Assembly (NCBI GenBank): GCA_002325375.1
Contig: DCRZ01000001.1
Coordinates: 1-64,000, forward strand
Source of the DNA: Rhodospirillaceae bacterium UBA1479
GTDB lineage: Bacteria > Pseudomonadota > Alphaproteobacteria > Rhodospirillales > Casp-alpha2
Direction of reading: 5' to 3'
Length of the DNA stretch: 64,000 nt
Part shown: piece by piece, positions 44,242 through 53,695 of the stretch
Layout: each line of letters opens with the position of its first letter
Position numbering within the stretch: position 1 is the first letter of the stretch
Notes under the pieces: generated by a model
What the model was told of the DNA's origin: nothing
Database searches by the model: none
Seen by the model: only the letters and a program-made list of their open reading frames with translations
Position numbers and translations under genes: made by a program

Positions 44242-45843
44242 ATGTCAGCAGCAGTTGAAACCTTGGATATTTCGCCGGTTGGTCGGGTAGAAGGAGACCT
44301 GGACGTCCGCGTGGATATCGAAAACGGTGTTGTGACCAACGCCTGGACCCAAGCGGAACTTTTCCGTGGGTTTGAAATCATCCTGAAAGACAAAGATCCG
44401 CAAGCTGGCCTCGTGGTAACGCCGCGCGCCTGTGGTATTTGTGGTGCATCTCACCTGACCTGTGCCGCCTGGGCACTGGATACGGCCTGGGGCACGACCG
44501 TGCCGCGGAACGCTATTCTGGCTCGCAACCTGGGTCAGATCGTTGAATCGATCCAGTCTTTGCCGCGCCATCACTACGGCTTGTTCATGATCGATTTCAC
44601 CAACAAGAATTATTCCGGTAGCCAGTTCTTCGAGGAAGCTGTCAAGAGGTATTCGCCCTTTACCGGGACGTCTTATGAACAAGGTGTCACGATCTCTGGT
44701 CGACCGGTCGAAATCTATGCCTTGTTGGGCGGCCAGTGGCCGCATTCGTCCTACATGGTTCCCGGTGGTGTTATGTGTGCTCCGACCCTTACGGATGTGA
44801 CGCGTGCCTGGTCAATTCTGGAGCATTTCCGCCGTAACTGGATCGAGCCGTTGTGGTTTGGTTGTTCCATGGAGCGTTACGAGGAAATAAAGTCATATGA
44901 TGATTTCATGGCTTGGTTGGATGAAAGCCCTGACCATGCCAATTCTGATCTCGGCATGTACTGGCGCATGGGTACGGATATCGGCCTGGACAACTACGGC
45001 AAAGGCCATGGCAAATTCGTGTCTTGGGGCTATCTGCCGCATGAGGACAAGTACAACAATCCAACCATTGATGGTCGCAACGCTGCGGTCATCATGAAGT
45101 CGGGTGTGTATGACGGTGCCACCGATACCTTCAAGACCATGGACCAAGCCTTCGCCCGCGAAGATACGACACATGCGTGGTACGATGAAGGTGCCGGTGA
45201 AGTGCATCCATTTGATCGTACGACCAATGCCGTCATGAACAACGAGACGGATCACGATGGCAAGTATTCCTGGGCTACGGCTGTTCGCCATGCCGAGAAT
45301 GGTCGTCTTGAAGCTGGTCCGCTAGCTCGTCAATTGATCGCTGGTGGTGATCACGGCGAAGGCTGGCAGCATACGGATCCGTTGATCTTGGATATGTACC
45401 GCAAGATGGGTGGTGCTTCGATTCAGCTACGACACTTCGCTCGCATGCACGAGCTGTGCAAGCTCTACCGCGAAGCCGAGCGCATTCTTCGTGAGTTCAA
45501 ACTCAATGACGAATGGTACATCAAGCCGACCGAGAAAGACGGTCAAGGCTGGGGAGCGACGGAAGCTATCCGCGGTGCGCTCTGCCACTGGATCGACGTT
45601 CAAGACGGCAAGATCAAGAACTATCAGATCATCGCGCCGACGACTTGGAACGTGGGTCCACGTGCCGGTGACGGAGAACGCGGTCCGATCGAAGAGTCCC
45701 TGATCGGCACGCCGATCAAGGACAACAGCGATCCGGTCGAGGTTGGTCATGTATGTCGGTCCTACGACTCTTGCTTGGTTTGCACCGTGCATGCGCATGA
45801 TGCCAAATCCGGCGAAGAACTGGCTCGGTTCCGTACAGCCTAA
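44242..45843 (+). CDS. hupL: [NiFe]-hydrogenase large subunit (group 2a-like)
   Basis: The 533-residue protein carries the N-terminal nickel motif RACGICGASH (C64, C67) and the C-terminal DSCLVCTVH (C511, C514), which bind the NiFe(CN)2CO centre. Sixteen residues follow the last His, so it needs cleavage by a maturation protease, encoded 0.9 kb downstream. Sensor HupV proteins lack such an extension, so this is a catalytic enzyme. It starts 26 bases after hupS behind AGGAG. Confidence 0.93.
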   Translation: MSAAVETLDISPVGRVEGDLDVRVDIENGVVTNAWTQAELFRGFEIILKDKDPQAGLVVTPRACGICGASHLTCAAWALDTAWGTTVPRNAILARNLGQIVESIQSLPRHHYGLFMIDFTNKNYSGSQFFEEAVKRYSPFTGTSYEQGVTISGRPVEIYALLGGQWPHSSYMVPGGVMCAPTLTDVTRAWSILEHFRRNWIEPLWFGCSMERYEEIKSYDDFMAWLDESPDHANSDLGMYWRMGTDIGLDNYGKGHGKFVSWGYLPHEDKYNNPTIDGRNAAVIMKSGVYDGATDTFKTMDQAFAREDTTHAWYDEGAGEVHPFDRTTNAVMNNETDHDGKYSWATAVRHAENGRLEAGPLARQLIAGGDHGEGWQHTDPLILDMYRKMGGASIQLRHFARMHELCKLYREAERILREFKLNDEWYIKPTEKDGQGWGATEAIRGALCHWIDVQDGKIKNYQIIAPTTWNVGPRAGDGERGPIEESLIGTPIKDNSDPVEVGHVCRSYDSCLVCTVHAHDAKSGEELARFRTA

Positions 45844-45852
45844 CGAGTATAC

Positions 45853-45880
45853 GGCGGCTGGGGTAACTTCCCCAGTCGCC
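45853..45880 (+). terminator. Strong hairpin after the large subunit gene
   Basis: GGCGGCTGGGG and CCCCAGTCGCC pair (one G-T wobble) around a 6-base loop; a T run follows 11 bases later. It may stabilise the hupSL message and reduce readthrough to accessory genes. The remaining gap to 45981 has nothing else clear. Confidence 0.6.
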
Positions 45881-45981
45881 GCCTACGTTCATTTTTTAAT
45901 GGATTTTCGGCTGGATTTTTATCTGGTCAAATTTCGTATATTGCCAAACCATCAATAAATAAAACTTAGGGGCACCTGGAA

Positions 45982-46371
45982 ATGGAAACCGCCGCAACGA
46001 GTTCTCCTACGCCCGAAGAAGAGAGGGCCAGTTACGTCGAACGCTATGGCGTCGCGCCATCGGCGGCTGACCACGCGACACTTCTGAAGATGATCGAAGA
46101 CCTGATGACGGAAGGTCTGGAAACCAAGGTTTCGCCTTTCCCTGAAACTGATCGTGAATTCGCGGCGGTCCTTGACGAGCTGCGTCCGTTGAGCGCCGAT
46201 CAACTGCGGGCAAAACTGGTGATCAGCGGTTGGTATTTGAAGCCATTCGGTGAAGAGGAGATGCGTTGTCAGGAATGCATGTACTTCCTCGTCCATAAGC
46301 GTTGGTGTGATCTGCCGGAGCTGAGCCTGCCGGCGGAGCCCGATTGGTGGTGCCGCTTATGGCGGATTTAG
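45982..46371 (+). CDS. Four-cysteine, HiPIP-like protein, copy 1
   Basis: The 129-residue protein has a helical N-terminus and a C-terminal C96-x2-C99-x9-C109-x14-C124 pattern ending CRLWRI. The spacing and the terminal aromatic motif recall high-potential iron-sulfur proteins, though much shortened and without a signal peptide. It lies between hydrogenase subunits and the protease, so it may carry electrons from the enzyme or assist cluster assembly. The next gene is a paralogue. Confidence 0.65.
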   Translation: METAATSSPTPEEERASYVERYGVAPSAADHATLLKMIEDLMTEGLETKVSPFPETDREFAAVLDELRPLSADQLRAKLVISGWYLKPFGEEEMRCQECMYFLVHKRWCDLPELSLPAEPDWWCRLWRI

Positions 46372-46430
46372 TTTCAAAGCCGGTTGGGCGGCATTGAAAT
46401 TTTATTTCACTTGTATAAGGGAGGTTGCCC

Positions 46431-46760
46431 ATGTCTGATGGATCCACAGCTGAAGATGATGCTCTTCGCGAACAGATCAGAGGCAGACTTTCCGGTGGGC
46501 TTGAAACCGAGGTCTGGCCTCGGGCTGAAACCTCCGAAATGGTCAATGAGCTGGTCGGTCGGCTAAAGACCGAAGCGGCGGATGATCTTGATGCAAAGCT
46601 GGTGGTCTCTGGATTTACCGACCACACCATCGAAGCGGATGGGTTGGAGCAACCTTGCGAAACCTGTATGTATTATCTGGTTCATCGGCGGTTTTGCGAA
46701 TTGCCAGAACTGATGCTGCCCGTGGAACCTGAATGGTCATGTAGGCTCTGGAGGATATGA
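46431..46760 (+). CDS. Four-cysteine, HiPIP-like protein, copy 2
   Basis: The 109-residue protein has the same arrangement, C76-x2-C79-x9-C89-x14-C104, and the same CRLWRI end. The core YxLVHxRxCxLPEL is shared with copy 1, while the N-termini differ. This points to an old tandem duplication with separate roles. Start at ATG 46431 behind GGGAGG; overlaps the protease gene. Confidence 0.65.
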   Translation: MSDGSTAEDDALREQIRGRLSGGLETEVWPRAETSEMVNELVGRLKTEAADDLDAKLVVSGFTDHTIEADGLEQPCETCMYYLVHRRFCELPELMLPVEPEWSCRLWRI

Positions 46761-47233
46761 CGCTTGCGATAATTGGTTGCGGCAATCCCAATCGTTCGGA
46801 CGATGGAGTCGGGCCGGAGATTATAAGTCGTTTGCGAGGCGAAGAACTTCCATCTGAAATTAAATTGTTTGATGCCGGCACTGACGGCATGGGCGTTATG
46901 TATCAGGCGCGAGGGGCATCGCACCTGATTATCCTGGATGCTCGTGCTCCGGAAAAGGAGCCCGGAGCCATATATGAGGTGCCGGGTGATTTATTGGAAG
47001 CGGTACCGCCAAACAGCTTCAATTTGCATGATTTCAGGTGGGATCATGCGCTCTATGCCGGTCGGCAAATCTACGGCGAAGAGTTTCCCGAACATGTCAA
47101 AGTGTTACTGATTGAAGCCGAGTCTTTGGATATGGGTATCGGCCTCACCGCGGCAGTGGCCACGGCTGCGGATAAGGCTGCCGAAAGGGTTCGGGGTCTG
47201 GCGCAGGAGTTTGCCGATGGAGTTTGGGCATGA
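46757..47233 (+). CDS. Hydrogenase maturation protease (M52)
   Basis: The 158-residue protein has GCGNPNRSDDGVGPEI, LFDAGTDGMGVMY and LIILDA, plus a later LHDFRWDH, in the order of HupD/HyaD/HybD proteases. These sense nickel and cut the large-subunit C-terminal tail after the last His. The substrate is encoded in the same operon with a matching tail. Confidence 0.88.
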   Translation: MTLAIIGCGNPNRSDDGVGPEIISRLRGEELPSEIKLFDAGTDGMGVMYQARGASHLIILDARAPEKEPGAIYEVPGDLLEAVPPNSFNLHDFRWDHALYAGRQIYGEEFPEHVKVLLIEAESLDMGIGLTAAVATAADKAAERVRGLAQEFADGVWA

Positions 47234-47589
47234 GCGTCGAAAAACAAGCTGAAGCCGCAGGGCACACCGCCGATATAAGAGCCGGTAAAGTTTATCTATC
47301 GGCCGCTCTATGCGAGACCTATTTTAAAGGGATTGAAGCAGTGATCGTGCTGATCCGGGATAGTTGTGTCCATGTCTTGCCGGTTCATCAGATGGCTGCA
47401 GGCGGGTGTCTTCTCAAGGTCCGAAACGCGCAAGGCGACAGGGTGGCCTCGGCGCCGGACGTGTTTCTTGCAAACGAAATGGGGAATCTGGAAGCAAGGG
47501 ATGTGCCCGCCCGGTGGTCCACGGAAAATGGTGCTCTTATCCTTCAAACAACAGAATATGAAAACAAAGTTTACAATATGAATAAATAG
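47230..47589 (+). CDS. Unknown hydrogenase-associated protein
   Basis: The 119-residue protein starts at ATG 47230, overlapping the protease stop. It is beta-rich in the middle (VIVLIRDSCVHVLPVHQMA) with no Cys pair. I do not recognise it. Position between protease and accessory genes suggests an assembly or regulatory role. Confidence 0.6.
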   Translation: MSVEKQAEAAGHTADIRAGKVYLSAALCETYFKGIEAVIVLIRDSCVHVLPVHQMAAGGCLLKVRNAQGDRVASAPDVFLANEMGNLEARDVPARWSTENGALILQTTEYENKVYNMNK

Positions 47590-47600
47590 TAGACTTCTTT

Positions 47601-47631
47601 TTGCAAATGAGGTTTACTCCTTGCATATAAT
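47601..47631 (+). promoter_or_regulatory. Possible sigma-70 promoter for the accessory genes
   Basis: TATAAT at 47626-47631 is preceded by TTGCAA at 47601-47606 with a long 19-bp spacer. AAACAAAGTTT at 47562-47572 equals the core of the first upstream palindrome before hupS. It could give the accessory block its own control. Confidence 0.4.
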
Positions 47632-47672
47632 CTATGTTGGCTTGTTTGGCTGGCAGAATCAGGGAGGATCTC

Positions 47673-48701
47673 ATGGTTAGACGGTCGCGGACCGAGGAAC
47701 AGGTGGAAGCTGCGCTTCGCGCACTTGAGGATGCTTCCGCGACAGATGCCGAAAAATCCGAAATGCTCATGGAAATTGCCATGGGGCTGCAGCAAAAGCC
47801 GCAGACGCCTGAAGATTTGCTCGGTGCTATCAAGCTCTATGAAATGGCCGTTGATCGTTGCCTTGATGGTCAGGAATTACTTCGGGCCCGCATCCAGGCA
47901 CGCATGGGTACGGCCTATATGATGTTACCGGCTGAGGATGCCAGCCCGCTGCAACAAGCTCGTGATGCATTTCTCGAAGCGCTTTTGGTTCTGAACAAAG
48001 ATGGCGGACCGGAAGAAATCGCCGAGACGGAAATGAACCTTGGGTTGGCCTTCCAGAATCTGGCCGGTGTCAATCTGGCGCCAATTCAAGATGCCATATC
48101 CGCCTATCAGCGGTCTCTTCGAACCTTTGACCGAGAACGTCACCCGCAAGAGTTCGCGATCCTGCAGAACAATTTGGCGACGGCTTTTCTCTCAATCCCC
48201 TTCACTGATGAAAAGGCCAAAATGCGCGAAGCCTTGGCCGTGCAGTCATTCGAAGAGGGGCTTAAGACCGTAAATCTGATCGACCATCCGGTCGAATATG
48301 CCATGCTACAGAATAATCTCGGCAATGCTCTGCAGTATGTATCGTCGAGTCATCGGGTGGAAAACGGCTTCCGCGCCCTTGAGGCCTACGATGAGGCGCT
48401 CAAGGTGCGTGACGTGAAGACCATGCCGGGCGAGTACGCCAACACGATTTCCAACAAAGCCAATTGCCTCGCAAACCTGCCGGATGATCCGGAGAATCCT
48501 GAGGCAGGGAATCCCAATAATATAGAGATGGCGATCTCGCTTTATAAAGCCGCACGCGCAACATTCGAGCGATTGGGCGAGATGCATAAGGTTCAAGCAG
48601 TTTCCGAAGCAATTGCGGAATTGAGCAATTTCGAGCAGGGCGCAGATGCGTCTTCTTTAGATGTCACTGACGCGAATGACAGCCAACGCGAAGCTGTCTG
48701 A
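47673..48701 (+). CDS. TPR-repeat protein of the hydrogenase locus
   Basis: The 342-residue helical protein has repeated TPR-like units (QARDAFLEALLVLNKD, YAMLQNNLGNALQYV, AMLQNNL and ILQNNLATAF). TPR proteins occur in operons of group 2a hydrogenases in actinobacteria, as I recall. It probably holds partners together during assembly or at the membrane. ATG 47673 follows GGGAGGATC. Confidence 0.75.
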   Translation: MVRRSRTEEQVEAALRALEDASATDAEKSEMLMEIAMGLQQKPQTPEDLLGAIKLYEMAVDRCLDGQELLRARIQARMGTAYMMLPAEDASPLQQARDAFLEALLVLNKDGGPEEIAETEMNLGLAFQNLAGVNLAPIQDAISAYQRSLRTFDRERHPQEFAILQNNLATAFLSIPFTDEKAKMREALAVQSFEEGLKTVNLIDHPVEYAMLQNNLGNALQYVSSSHRVENGFRALEAYDEALKVRDVKTMPGEYANTISNKANCLANLPDDPENPEAGNPNNIEMAISLYKAARATFERLGEMHKVQAVSEAIAELSNFEQGADASSLDVTDANDSQREAV

Positions 48702-48748
48702 CATGTCATCAACGGAACAATCAATCGACTAACTGGAGAAATGAATAA

Positions 48749-48955
48749 ATGGATTTGACGATGTTACTTATTGCCCTGGTCTTCGGGATTGCGGCTGCGT
48801 TGGTCGGCGGTGCGCTTTCCGGCGTTCGTTTGGCAGGTGCTGATCTCGGAAACGAATTGGCCGCATTCATGGGCTCACTTTATGGCGTTCTGTCCGGGAC
48901 CTTGGCAGTTGTCATTGGTCTCGGCGTTGTTGTCGCCCTGGCGGGAGGCCTCTGA
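48749..48955 (+). CDS. Small two-helix membrane protein, first of a pair
   Basis: The 68-residue protein is almost entirely hydrophobic (LLIALVFGIAAALVGGALSG and GVLSGTLAVVIGLGVVVALA), with two membrane helices and a short polar link. It and the next protein are probable membrane anchors for a soluble hydrogenase, replacing cytochrome b. No named family. Confidence 0.65.
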   Translation: MDLTMLLIALVFGIAAALVGGALSGVRLAGADLGNELAAFMGSLYGVLSGTLAVVIGLGVVVALAGGL

Positions 48956-48956
48956 G

Positions 48957-49178
48957 ATGTTTGAAATGATGATGAGCTCCGGGAAGTTGTTCCTGGCCGG
49001 CAAATTGTTTCAGGATAACGGCCATATGTTCCGCCAACTGTCCATTGGCGTAATTGTGGGGATTGCGGTCTTGGTTGGTGTCGCCCAAGTGGCGCCGCTA
49101 TGGGCGGCGGCCGTCGCCGGGGGTGCCATTAGCGGCATTCTGCAACCGATCCTGTTTAAGAACCTGAAGTACGCCTGA
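48957..49178 (+). CDS. Small membrane protein, second of a pair
   Basis: The 73-residue protein starts at ATG 48957 behind GGGAGG. LSIGVIVGIAVLVGVAQVA and a second weaker segment cross the membrane, with a basic end. The gene directly follows the first small membrane gene and precedes NifU-Rieske, suggesting a joint complex. Confidence 0.6.
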   Translation: MFEMMMSSGKLFLAGKLFQDNGHMFRQLSIGVIVGIAVLVGVAQVAPLWAAAVAGGAISGILQPILFKNLKYA

Positions 49179-49182
49179 TGTC

Positions 49183-50145
49183 ATGAACGAAGCCAGCAAA
49201 TCCTCTGGCGCGCTGCGCTCGGAAACGTCCGAACCTCAATCGGTTGCGAGCCAGTCGAACGAAAACGGAAGTGCCGATGGCGTGCCTGAGCGCAGTCTGG
49301 AGGATATGCTGAGCCATATTCGGGCGTTGGAAGCTTTATCTGATGATTGGCCGGCTGAACAAGCCAATGCAGCCAACGCCCGTGCGCTGGCCATCGAAGA
49401 ATTGAATGCTGAAGCGTTCAAGCGGCTAATCCGTTCGTTGAAAACTGTTCCTGGCATGGGGCAGGCCCTGCGTGAGGCCGCCACCGATGAGGTTGTATAC
49501 GCAGTCCTGCGGAGCCACGGCATTCTCAAGCCGAGCGTTCATGAGCGGGTGGAAGCAGCGCTCGACACCATTCGTCCGTCGCTCGCCGATCATGGCGGCG
49601 ATGTGGAAGTCGTCTTGGTTGAACCGCCGGGGGTGCAGGTCCGGTTCTTGGGTGCTTGCGACAATTGCCCGGCTTCGGCGCTGACGTTCTATTCCGGTGT
49701 GAAGAAAGCCATCCAAGACCATGTGCCGGAAATCACCGAGGTCAAACAAGTGAAGGGGCTGGGCGGTGCGTCTACCGCTGGCACCGGCGATGATGAAACG
49801 GTCTATTATGCTTCACCCTTCGCGCAATATACCTCTGACGGATGGCTGCATGCGCTTGATCTGGCAGAGCTTGCCGACGGGCAGACCAAGATAATCGATA
49901 TCGATGGTCATTCCGTTCTGTTGTCGCGTTTCGGTGACAAGGTGACCTGTTTTGAGAACGCTTGCGCCCATATGGGAATGGCCATGGACGGAGGTGAGAT
50001 CGCCGACGGCATCATCACCTGTCCGTATCATGAATTTAAGTATGCCCTGGAAAGCGGTGAATGCCTGACTGCGCCTGAAGTCCAATTGCAGCCGCATTTG
50101 GTGCGCGTCAAGGGCGATAAAATCGATGTTCGGCTGGTGGAGTAA
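49183..50145 (+). CDS. NifU-like domain fused to a Rieske ferredoxin
   Basis: The 320-residue protein has a helical N-terminus, a NifU C-terminal domain (HGGDVEVVLVEPPGV, GACDNCPAS near 158-166), and a Rieske domain (CAHMGM and CPYHEFKY, residues about 264-290). Rieske centres here would carry electrons at moderate potential toward the quinone pool. The same fusion is found in group 2a hydrogenase operons, as I recall. It is the best candidate for the enzyme's redox partner. Confidence 0.8.
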   Translation: MNEASKSSGALRSETSEPQSVASQSNENGSADGVPERSLEDMLSHIRALEALSDDWPAEQANAANARALAIEELNAEAFKRLIRSLKTVPGMGQALREAATDEVVYAVLRSHGILKPSVHERVEAALDTIRPSLADHGGDVEVVLVEPPGVQVRFLGACDNCPASALTFYSGVKKAIQDHVPEITEVKQVKGLGGASTAGTGDDETVYYASPFAQYTSDGWLHALDLAELADGQTKIIDIDGHSVLLSRFGDKVTCFENACAHMGMAMDGGEIADGIITCPYHEFKYALESGECLTAPEVQLQPHLVRVKGDKIDVRLVE

Positions 50146-50147
50146 GG

Positions 50148-51329
50148 ATGCCCATGCAACCGACCGCCGCTCCATCGTTTCAACCCATCAAAGCACCCGG
50201 CACGGCGCTGCCCGGCGCACCTTTGTTGGACCCGTCCGGGCCAAAAGCAGTCTTAGGATGGACGCCTGACGCATTGGCCGCACCGTTGAAGCCGTCGCCG
50301 GATGCATTATTCGGACCTCGGGGTGTCTGTCTGCATCCGAATGGTTCGCTCTGGGTTTCCGACACAGGCCATCATCGGATACTGGGTTGGAATGATGTTC
50401 CTGAGAGTGATAACGCCCCCGCGGATATCTTGATCGGTCAATCGGATTTTGCCGCGGAAGGACGGAACGGCAAAGGAACGCCGAGCCTGGCAACAGTGAA
50501 TGTGCCCACGGGTATCTGCGCCTGGGGACAGGGCCTTGCGGTAGCTGATGCCTGGAACCATCGCGTCTTGTTGTGGCGTGATCTGCCGACATCCAACAAT
50601 CAACCGGCAGATATTGTCTTAGGTCAGGAAGATGCCAGCGCCATTCAATCCAATCGAGGTGCTGAGCAACCATCGGCAGTAACCCTTCACTGGCCATACG
50701 GCGTTCAAGAAATCGAAGGTGCATTGGTGGTTGCCGACACGGGAAATCGCCGCGTTTTGGTGTGGAGAGATCCGAGTAATTCGGGGCAGCCTGCCGATTT
50801 GGTTTTGGGCCAATCGGACTTCGAGACGCGGGATGAAAACGGCGGCCGAGATGTCGATGCTGCCGGGATGCGCTGGCCCCACGGCATCGCCTGGTGGCAG
50901 GGCCACTTGGCCGTCGCTGACGCGGGGAACAATCGGATTATGCTCTGGCAAGGATTCCCGGCGACGAATGGTGCTGCGGCAGCAACCGTGCTGGGACAGG
51001 ACGACTTCAAAGGCTGCGATCACAATAAGGCTGCCTATTACCCAAGCTCCAGCGCCCTTAACATGCCTTATGACGTCGCGGTGGCCGGCGACCGGTTGCT
51101 TGTTGCCGATACGGCCAGTTCCCGGATGATCGGATGGGCAGAATTCAGCAATCCTGATGCAGATCGCCTGACGGGCCAGCCGGACTTTGCGTCCAAGGGA
51201 GACAATGGCTGGGGGCTGCCGGGACGGGACACGCTCTGTTGGCCTTATGGCTTGTCGGTCCTGGATGGATTGGCTGCTGTGGCTGATAGCGGAAATAACC
51301 GCGTATTGCTTTGGGAGATCATGCCATGA
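50148..51329 (+). CDS. NHL-repeat beta-propeller protein
   Basis: The 393-residue protein has six NHL-type units (VSDTGHHRILGW, VADAWNHRVLLW, VADTGNRRVLVW, VADAGNNRIMLW, VADTASSRMIGW, VADSGNNRVLLW), a closed propeller. It lacks a signal peptide. Such proteins accompany group 2a operons and may dock the Rieske protein. Overlaps hypF by 4 bases. Confidence 0.8.
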   Translation: MPMQPTAAPSFQPIKAPGTALPGAPLLDPSGPKAVLGWTPDALAAPLKPSPDALFGPRGVCLHPNGSLWVSDTGHHRILGWNDVPESDNAPADILIGQSDFAAEGRNGKGTPSLATVNVPTGICAWGQGLAVADAWNHRVLLWRDLPTSNNQPADIVLGQEDASAIQSNRGAEQPSAVTLHWPYGVQEIEGALVVADTGNRRVLVWRDPSNSGQPADLVLGQSDFETRDENGGRDVDAAGMRWPHGIAWWQGHLAVADAGNNRIMLWQGFPATNGAAAATVLGQDDFKGCDHNKAAYYPSSSALNMPYDVAVAGDRLLVADTASSRMIGWAEFSNPDADRLTGQPDFASKGDNGWGLPGRDTLCWPYGLSVLDGLAAVADSGNNRVLLWEIMP

Positions 51330-53695
51330 GAGCGGCAGCGATCACCGTAAAGGGTCAGGTTCAAGGAGTTGGTTTCCGACCGACTGTTTGGCGGATCGCC
51401 AACGAACTGGGATTAAAAGGCGACGTGCGGAATACCGGCGATGGCGCGGAGATCCGGCTTTGGGGGCAAGACCTAAGTAAATTTGCCGAACGCCTGAAAG
51501 ACGAAGCACCGCATCTTGCCCGTATCGATGAATTGGTTTTTGCGCCGATCGATGAACCTATGCCGGACGGGTTTACGATTTCATCCTCATCCGCCGGTGC
51601 CATGAAATCCGGTGTGACGCCGGATGCCGCTACCTGCGCCGACTGTCTGGACGAAACGCGCGATCCCTTCCAGAACCGTTACCGCTATCCTTTCACCAAT
51701 TGCACCAATTGCGGACCCAGATTTTCGATCATCGAGGGCGCTCCTTATGATCGGGCCAAGACCACCATGTCGGATTTTGAGCTCTGCCTTGTTTGTTCGA
51801 GTGAATACGATGATCCTGCTGATCGCAGATTTCATGCCCAACCTGTGGCCTGTCATGCATGCGGCCCGCGCGCTTGGGTTGAACGGCTCGGTGAAGGTGC
51901 GGTGAATCACGAAGCCTTTTCCATGCTTGACGACGTGGACGCGGCGGGCGGCATGCTAATGATGGGGCATATCGTCGCTATCAAAGGGATCGGTGGGTTC
52001 CATTTGGCCTGTGATGCGACCAAGGGAGACGTCGTCAACCGCCTGCGGGAGCGTAAACGACGCCAGCGCAAAGCTTTCGCTTTGATGGCACGGGATGTGG
52101 ATGTCATCCGTCAATATTGTTCGGTATCGGATGAAGAAGAGGAACTTCTGAAATCTCCATCCGCTCCAATCGTCTTGCTGGAGGCCACAGGCGATCCATT
52201 GCCGGAGGCAGTCGCGCCGGGCCTCAACCGTCTTGGGTTTATGCTGCCGCACACGCCCATGCATCATTTGATTTTGCGGCGGATGAAACGGCCCGTGGTG
52301 ATGACCAGCGGCAACATTTCTGGCCAGCCGCAATGCACGGACAACGATGATGCCCGGGAACGATTAAAGGACGTAGCTGACTTCGCCTTGATGCACGACC
52401 GAGCCATTGCCAATCGGATCGATGATTCCGTGGTGCGGGTCGATATGGGGTGCTCGCGTATGCTTCGCCGGGCGCGGGGATATGCCCCGGAGGCAATCAA
52501 GCTGCCGAAGGGTTTGATCGGCGACACTCACGTGCTGGCCCTAGGGGCGGAATTGAAAAACACCTTCTGTCTGATCAAGGATGGCGAGGCGATCCTTAGC
52601 CAACATATGGGCGACCTGGAGGACGCGGCAACCTCTGATGACGTGAGCCACAACCTGCGCCTCTACGCCGATCTGTTCGAACATGAACCGGCGGTGATCG
52701 CCGTCGACTGCCATCCCGATTATCTGTCGTCAAAGCGCGGGCGCGGTATGGCGGAAGAGGGCGGGTTGCCGTTGCTGGAAGTCCAGCATCACCATGCTCA
52801 CATCGCCGCCTGCATGGCCGAGAACGGTTGGAGGCCTGATGGCGGGAAGGTCTTGGGCGTGGCCATGGATGGGTTAGGTTTTGGAGTTGATGGCACTGTC
52901 TGGGGTGGGGAGTTTTTGTCCTGTGATTATCGAAGTTTCAAACGGCTTGGTTGCTTGAAACCGGTGGCCTTGCCGGGTGGGGCGCAGGCTGTCCGTGAGC
53001 CTTGGAGAAATGCCTACGCGCATTTGATGGCGGAAATGGGTTGGGCCGAGTTCTCCATGAATTTCGATGAGCTGGACGTATTCCGGAAACTTGCTGAAGC
53101 GCCCCGCGAAACTCTGGATGCCATGATCGAGAAAGGCTTGAACGCGCCGTTGTCTTCATCCTGTGGGCGATTGTTCGATGCGGCGGCGGCCATCTGCGGG
53201 CTTGCTTGGGACCGTCAGGCATATGAAGGCGAAGCGGCGATGCTGTTCGAGGCGGCGATTGATCCAGATGCGATGGGTGAACCGGATGACCTGGCCTACC
53301 CCTTTGCCATTCCGCTCTTGGACGGCAAAGGGTTGCCCTACATCGAACCCTTGGCCGTGTGGCGGGCGATGCTGGGCGATCTGCATTTGCAAACGCCTGT
53401 TGGCACCATTGCTGCGCGGTTCCATCGCGGGCTGGCGCGGGCGATTGCCGGCATGGTGATGAAGTTGGCGGGGAACGACCGGGAATTTGAAACAGTGGCG
53501 TTGTCGGGAGGCTGTTTCCAGAACCGGACATTATTGCGATTGGTTGTCGAATTGCTCGAGAGCCAGGCGTTTCGAGTTCTCACCCACGAGCGGGTGCCGG
53601 CGAACGATGGTGGTATCGCGCTGGGTCAGGCGGTCATTGCCGTGGCAAATATCGAAGCGGTGAAAAATCCGCAAAGGAGGACATCATGTGCTTAG
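51326..53695 (+). CDS. hypF: Carbamoyltransferase HypF
   Basis: The 789-residue protein has an acylphosphatase domain (VQGVGFRPTVWRIAN), two zinc-finger pairs (CADC...CTNC; CLVC...CHAC), a YrdC-like domain (AIKGIGGFHLACDA), and a Kae1-like domain (HHHAHIAACMAENG, ALSGGCFQNRTLL). It makes thiocarbamate on HypE for cyanide ligands. ATG 51326 is chosen over an upstream in-frame start. It begins the maturation block. Confidence 0.93.
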   Translation: MRAAAITVKGQVQGVGFRPTVWRIANELGLKGDVRNTGDGAEIRLWGQDLSKFAERLKDEAPHLARIDELVFAPIDEPMPDGFTISSSSAGAMKSGVTPDAATCADCLDETRDPFQNRYRYPFTNCTNCGPRFSIIEGAPYDRAKTTMSDFELCLVCSSEYDDPADRRFHAQPVACHACGPRAWVERLGEGAVNHEAFSMLDDVDAAGGMLMMGHIVAIKGIGGFHLACDATKGDVVNRLRERKRRQRKAFALMARDVDVIRQYCSVSDEEEELLKSPSAPIVLLEATGDPLPEAVAPGLNRLGFMLPHTPMHHLILRRMKRPVVMTSGNISGQPQCTDNDDARERLKDVADFALMHDRAIANRIDDSVVRVDMGCSRMLRRARGYAPEAIKLPKGLIGDTHVLALGAELKNTFCLIKDGEAILSQHMGDLEDAATSDDVSHNLRLYADLFEHEPAVIAVDCHPDYLSSKRGRGMAEEGGLPLLEVQHHHAHIAACMAENGWRPDGGKVLGVAMDGLGFGVDGTVWGGEFLSCDYRSFKRLGCLKPVALPGGAQAVREPWRNAYAHLMAEMGWAEFSMNFDELDVFRKLAEAPRETLDAMIEKGLNAPLSSSCGRLFDAAAAICGLAWDRQAYEGEAAMLFEAAIDPDAMGEPDDLAYPFAIPLLDGKGLPYIEPLAVWRAMLGDLHLQTPVGTIAARFHRGLARAIAGMVMKLAGNDREFETVALSGGCFQNRTLLRLVVELLESQAFRVLTHERVPANDGGIALGQAVIAVANIEAVKNPQRRTSCA

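Noticed and set aside
43254..45843. H2-sensing (HupUV-type) hydrogenase
   Set aside because: The large subunit has a 16-residue cleavable tail and a dedicated protease, and no HupT-like kinase is present, so it is catalytic.
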